From assembly GCF_000342045.1 (NCBI RefSeq), contig NZ_AONQ01000006.1, positions 1 to 64,000 on the forward strand: a DNA stretch of 64,000 nt, read 5' to 3'. This document shows, piece by piece, positions 60,673 through 64,000 of the stretch. Both the position numbers and the translations under genes were made by a program. Origin of the DNA: Paramagnetospirillum caucaseum (GTDB taxonomy: Bacteria; Pseudomonadota; Alphaproteobacteria; Rhodospirillales; Magnetospirillaceae). Position 1 is the stretch's first letter. Each line of letters begins with the position of its first letter. The notes under the pieces are model-generated. The model did not search any database. It worked only from the letters and a program-made list of their open reading frames with translations, and was not told the origin of the DNA.

Positions 60673-61665
60673 TCAAACCTGCAGCACGATCTTCCCCACA
60701 TGGGCGTTGCTTTCCATCAGGGCGTGGGCCTTGGCGGCCTCGGCCAGGGGGAACACCGCGTGGATCAGCGGCGCGATGGCTCCCCTGTCGAGCAGTGGCC
60801 ACACGGTTTCGGCGAGCCCCCGGGCCATGCGCGCCTTGGCATCGCCCGATTGCGGCCGCAGCGTCGAGCCGGTGAGCGTCAGGCGCTTCAGCATCACCGG
60901 CATCAGGTTGATCTCGGCGCTGCTGCCGCGCAGGAAGGCGATGGAGACCAGGCGGCCGTCGGCGGCCAGGCTCTTGATGTTGCGCGCGATGTAGTCGCCG
61001 CCCACCATGTCGAGAATCACGTCGATCCCCTTGCCCTTGGTCTGCTCCTTGATCACCTCGACGAAATCGGCCGTCGAATAGTCGATGGCGAAATCGGCCC
61101 CCAGCTCGCGGCAGGCCTTGCACTTGGCCTCGCCGTTGGCGGTGGCGAAGACCTGGGCGCCCAGCGCCTTGGCCAACTGGATGGCGGTGGTGCCGATGCC
61201 GCCGGCGCCGCCATGGACCAGGAAGCGCTCGCCGGCCTTCAGGGCGCCGCGTTCCACCACGTTGTGCCAGACGGTGAAGAACGTCTCGGGCAAGGCGGCG
61301 GCGCGGATCATGTCGTAGCCCGCAGGAATGGGCAGGCAATGGCGGGCGTCCACCGTGCAATATTCGGCATAGCCGCCGCCGGGGGCCAGGGCGCATACTT
61401 GGGTGCCGAGGGCGGGGGAGGCGACGCCCTCGCCCAGGGCGGCGACGATGCCCGCCACCTCCAGGCCGGGCAGGTCCGAGGCGCCGGGCGGGGCGGGATA
61501 GGCGCCGGCCCGCTGCAGCACGTCGGGACGGTTGATGCCCGCCGCCGCCACCTTGATCAGCACCTCACCCGGCTTCGGCAGCGGCAGCTTCCGGGTGACG
61601 GGGACCAGCACCTCGGGCGCGCCGGGGGTGGAAATCTCGATGCAGGTCATGGTCGCGGGCAGCAT
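60673..61665 (-). CDS. NAD(P)H-quinone oxidoreductase, PIG3/zeta-crystallin type
   Basis: The 330-residue zinc-free medium-chain reductase has KVAAAGINRPDVLQRAGAYPAPPG, the nucleotide site VHGGAGGIGTTAIQLAKALGA and GADFAIDYS. It should reduce quinones with NADPH. ATG 61665 has GAGAGG upstream; 61650 does not. It is divergent from the DUF1192 gene. Confidence 0.92.
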   Translation of the reverse strand: MLPATMTCIEISTPGAPEVLVPVTRKLPLPKPGEVLIKVAAAGINRPDVLQRAGAYPAPPGASDLPGLEVAGIVAALGEGVASPALGTQVCALAPGGGYAEYCTVDARHCLPIPAGYDMIRAAALPETFFTVWHNVVERGALKAGERFLVHGGAGGIGTTAIQLAKALGAQVFATANGEAKCKACRELGADFAIDYSTADFVEVIKEQTKGKGIDVILDMVGGDYIARNIKSLAADGRLVSIAFLRGSSAEINLMPVMLKRLTLTGSTLRPQSGDAKARMARGLAETVWPLLDRGAIAPLIHAVFPLAEAAKAHALMESNAHVGKIVLQV

Positions 61666-61741
61666 CCGGCGGGCCTCTCTTGTGTCGGTGAGGCGCCCAA
61701 TCTGGTACGTTCCATCAGATGTGGCAAGAGAGGATCGCCCC

Positions 61742-61924
61742 ATGGATACCGACGATCTGGAACCGCGCAACAAGCCCCAAGCCTTAAGGAACCTCGATCC
61801 CATGTCCATCGAGGAGCTGAGGGACTACATCGCCGATCTGCGGGCCGAGATCGCCCGCACCGAGCAGGCCATTTCCACCAAGCAGGCGGTGAAAATGGGG
61901 GCCGAGGCGTTTTTCAAGCGGTAA
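61742..61924 (+). CDS. DUF1192 small protein
   Basis: The 60-residue protein reads LDPMSIEELRDYIADLRAEIARTEQAI, the DUF1192 signature, a single amphipathic coiled helix. The function is unknown; relatives occur in most Alphaproteobacteria. AGAGGATCG precedes the ATG. Confidence 0.85.
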   Translation: MDTDDLEPRNKPQALRNLDPMSIEELRDYIADLRAEIARTEQAISTKQAVKMGAEAFFKR

Positions 61925-61983
61925 ATCGGTACTTGTTTACCGCTTTGTGGCTTGGTAAGACCAAAGGGTATGGAGGAAACGGC

Positions 61984-62766
61984 ATGTTGAACGGCAAGCG
62001 GGCTCTGGTCACCGGGTCCACCAGCGGCATCGGCCTCGGTATCGCCCGCGCCCTGGCGGCCAAGGGAGCATCGGTGATGCTCAACGGTTTCGGCGATGGA
62101 GCCGAGATCGAGGCGCTGCGCGCCGGCCTCGCCCGGGAATTCGGCGTCACCGTGCTCTATAACGGCGCCGATCTGTCCAGACCGGACGGTGCCGGCGATC
62201 TGGTGCGCGACACGCAAGCCCGCCTGGGCGGCCTCGACATCCTGGTCAACAACGCCGGCATCCAGCATGTGGCGCCGGTGGAGGAGTTTCCGCTGGAGCG
62301 CTGGGATTCGGTGATCGCCATCAATCTCACCGCCGTGTTCCAGGCCATCCGCGCCGCCCTGCCGGGCATGAAGGCGCAGGGCTGGGGCCGCATCGTCAAC
62401 GTCGCCTCGGTGCACGGATTGGTGGCTTCGGTCAACAAGGCGGCCTATATCGCCGCCAAGCACGGCGTGGTCGGCCTGACCAAGGTGGTCGGGCTGGAAA
62501 CCGCCGAAATCGACATCACCTGCAACGCCATCTGCCCCGGCTGGGTGCTGACGCCGCTGGTGCAAAAGCAGATCGACACCCGCGCCGAGGCGCAAGGCGT
62601 GGCGGTGGAGGAGGCGGGCCGCGACCTGCTCTCCGAAAAGCAGCCGTCGAAGAAATTCACCACCCCGGAGCAGATCGGCGATCTGGCGGTGTTCCTGTGT
62701 TCGTCCGCCGCCGCCAACATGACCGGCTCGGCCCTGACCATGGACGGGGGCTGGGCGGCGCAATGA
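61984..62766 (+). CDS. bdhA: 3-hydroxybutyrate dehydrogenase
   Basis: The 260-residue SDR has TGSTSGIGLGIA (NAD site), NNAGIQHV, catalytic Ser in VASVHGL, Y-x3-K in AAYIAAKHG, and the ICPGWVLTPLVQKQI region diagnostic of D-3-hydroxybutyrate dehydrogenases. It oxidises 3-hydroxybutyrate from PHB to acetoacetate. The thioesterase start overlaps its stop. Confidence 0.93.
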   Translation: MLNGKRALVTGSTSGIGLGIARALAAKGASVMLNGFGDGAEIEALRAGLAREFGVTVLYNGADLSRPDGAGDLVRDTQARLGGLDILVNNAGIQHVAPVEEFPLERWDSVIAINLTAVFQAIRAALPGMKAQGWGRIVNVASVHGLVASVNKAAYIAAKHGVVGLTKVVGLETAEIDITCNAICPGWVLTPLVQKQIDTRAEAQGVAVEEAGRDLLSEKQPSKKFTTPEQIGDLAVFLCSSAAANMTGSALTMDGGWAAQ

Positions 62767-63206
62767 GCCACAAGAAGGAACCGTCGCGGCAGGCCGATTA
62801 TCCCTTTCGCGTCGAGATTCAGACCCGCTGGTCGGACAACGACATGTTCGGCCATCTCAACAACGTGGTCTACCAGCGCTTCTTCGAACACATCGTGGTC
62901 AAGTTCCTTACCGGCCCTTGCGGGCTGGACCTGATGAGCACGCCGGTGATCACCTTCGCCGCCGAATCGTCCTGCCGCTTCCTGAAGCCCCTGTCCTATC
63001 CCTCGGCCGTCGTGGCGGGCATCCGCATCGACCATATGGGCCGCACCAGCGCCCGCTACGGTCTGGCCCTGTTCGAGGAGGGATGCGACGAGGCCGCCGC
63101 CGAGGGCCACTGGATTCACGTCTTCGTCGACCGGGCCTCGGGGCGCCCGGTTCCCATTCCCGACACGGTGCGCGCCGTGTTCGAAGCCCATCGGAGGATG
63201 CCATGA
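62763..63206 (+). CDS. Acyl-CoA thioesterase, hotdog fold (4HBT type)
   Basis: The 147-residue protein has the 4-hydroxybenzoyl-CoA thioesterase motif RWSDNDMFGHLNNVVYQRFFEHI, with the catalytic Asp in WSDNDMFGH. It hydrolyses an acyl- or aryl-CoA. ATGA overlaps on both sides couple it to bdhA and the paaY-like gene, suggesting one CoA-ester pathway. Confidence 0.88.
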   Translation: MSHKKEPSRQADYPFRVEIQTRWSDNDMFGHLNNVVYQRFFEHIVVKFLTGPCGLDLMSTPVITFAAESSCRFLKPLSYPSAVVAGIRIDHMGRTSARYGLALFEEGCDEAAAEGHWIHVFVDRASGRPVPIPDTVRAVFEAHRRMP

Positions 63207-63820
63207 CCGGCCTTTGCTATTCGTTCGAGGGGATGGTGCCGGTGGTCGATCCCACCTCCTACGTCCATCCCACCGCCGTGCTGATCGGTGACGTGCGCAT
63301 CGGCCCCGGCTGCTTCATCGGGCCGGGGGCGAGCTTGCGCGCCGATTTCTCCAGCGTGATCATCGGGGCCGGCGTCAACATCCAGGATAACTGCATCCTG
63401 CACGGAACGCCGGGCTTCCATACGGTGGTCGAGGATTACGGCCATATCGGCCATGCCGCCGTGGTGCACGGCTGCCGCATCCGCCGCAACGCCCTGGTGG
63501 GCATGGCGTCGTCCATCTATGACGGCGCCGAGGTGGGCGAGGAGGCGATCATCGCCGCCATGGCCTTCGTCCCCGCCGGTTTCAAGATTCCGCCCCGCAC
63601 CCTGGTGGCCGGGCTGCCGGCCAAGGTACTGCGCGAATTGTCGGCGGAAGAGGTGGCGCGCAAGACCCGCGGCACCGAGGCCTACCAGCAGCTGGCGGCC
63701 CGCGCGCTGAAATCCATGGTGCCGTGCCAGCCGCTCTCCGCCCCGGAACCGGGCCGGGCCGAACTCAATCCCAGCGCGCTGTGGCCCGACGACCTGACCC
63801 GGCATAAGCCCAAGGAGTAG
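63203..63820 (+). CDS. paaY: PaaY/gamma-carbonic-anhydrase-like hexapeptide protein
   Basis: The 205-residue protein is a left-handed beta-helix of hexapeptide repeats (AVLIGDVRIGPGCFIGPGASLRAD, VNIQDNCILHG, YGHIGHAAVVHGCRI) with three metal-ligand His residues. The C-terminal extension after GLPAKVLRELS is that of PaaY, a thioesterase helper in phenylacetate breakdown, rather than plain gamma-carbonic anhydrase. The upstream thioesterase supports a CoA-ester role. Confidence 0.83.
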   Translation: MTGLCYSFEGMVPVVDPTSYVHPTAVLIGDVRIGPGCFIGPGASLRADFSSVIIGAGVNIQDNCILHGTPGFHTVVEDYGHIGHAAVVHGCRIRRNALVGMASSIYDGAEVGEEAIIAAMAFVPAGFKIPPRTLVAGLPAKVLRELSAEEVARKTRGTEAYQQLAARALKSMVPCQPLSAPEPGRAELNPSALWPDDLTRHKPKE

Positions 63821-63826
63821 AAGAGG

Positions 63827-63888
63827 GCGAGCGGGACACCCGCGCTCCAACGAGACACGGATTTTCCGAGCGCGGGCGTCCCGCCCGC
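63827..63888. terminator. Long inverted repeat between convergent genes
   Basis: Two 21-nt arms (63827-63847 and 63868-63888) pair at 19 of 21 positions around a 20-nt loop containing ATTTTCC. It may be a terminator or a copy of a dispersed GC-rich palindrome. Confidence 0.5.
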
Positions 63889-63891
63889 AGT

Positions 63892-64000
63892 CTACTCCGC
63901 CGCCTTCGGCTCGCGCTTTTCCACGTCCTCGACCCAGGCGGCATGGTGCTCGCGCGCCCATTCGCGGTCCACATAGCCGGTGGTGACGGCGGTGCTGGCG
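63892..64000 (-). CDS. C-terminal end of an unidentified protein
   Basis: A frame entering from the right edge ends at TAG 63892. Its last 36 residues include TGYVDREWAREHHAAWVEDVEKREPKAAE, a charged tail. Codon use fits the chromosome. I do not recognise the family from this fragment. Confidence 0.55.
   Translation of the reverse strand, partial: ASTAVTTGYVDREWAREHHAAWVEDVEKREPKAAE

Overview
The window reads as a high-GC alphaproteobacterial chromosome, most likely Rhodospirillales and plausibly close to Magnetospirillum. The signs are alphaproteobacterial GapR (DUF2312) and TrcR (DUF1013) family genes, a DUF1192 protein, a bacterial gltBD pair, glnE, a liv operon, nnrS and 3-hydroxybutyrate dehydrogenase. 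No magnetosome, rRNA or tRNA gene is visible, so the genus is an inference.

Left part, 1-21791: accessory DNA, visibly less GC-rich than the rest. It opens with the 5' end of a serine resolvase and a res-like site (197-286). Next comes a surface-polysaccharide block: O-antigen ligase-like protein, a glycosyltransferase broken at a ten-G tract, a bactoprenyl sugar-1-phosphate transferase, an autotransporter barrel protein, a lipoprotein hydrolase, an SGNH hydrolase and a second glycosyltransferase. From 9.7 to 18.3 kb lies a lasso-peptide-like RiPP cluster: B2 protease, PqqD-type B1, sulfotransferase, two HprK-like kinases, asparagine-synthase-like cyclase, an unlisted 49-residue precursor gene (14910-15059), and, divergently, a nucleotidyltransferase and an ABC exporter. 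The precursor leader fits paeninodin-type lasso leaders, but the core is only AGSGSNPD and stops at the residue expected to close the ring. The region ends with a Tn3-family transposase and a 38-bp terminal inverted repeat that truncates a metallo-hydrolase gene. The simplest reading is one large Tn3-family element, or a composite of two, carrying the polysaccharide and RiPP genes.

Middle, 21.8-34 kb: metallo-hydrolase remnant, AEC permease, frameshifted glycerate kinase, a DapA-family aldolase, a solute-binding protein, a LOV-like histidine kinase, and a liv operon (livG-livF-livJ-livH-livM) followed closely by a Crp-type regulator.

Right, 34.5-64 kb: gltB-gltD, a chemoreceptor, nnrS with an FNR-type box, a SAM hydroxide adenosyltransferase, an MBL-fold hydrolase, a TPR/radical-SAM protein, a hybrid histidine kinase with Hpt, rpmJ (L36), a frameshifted N-formylglutamate amidohydrolase, a GapR-family protein, DUF455, bcp, glnE, a YhdP/AsmA-like protein, TrcR, a quinone oxidoreductase, DUF1192, and a bdhA-thioesterase-paaY run. 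Nitrogen metabolism (gltBD, glnE, liv) recurs here. Two short intergenic elements flanked by direct repeats lie at 43.9 kb and 51.9 kb.
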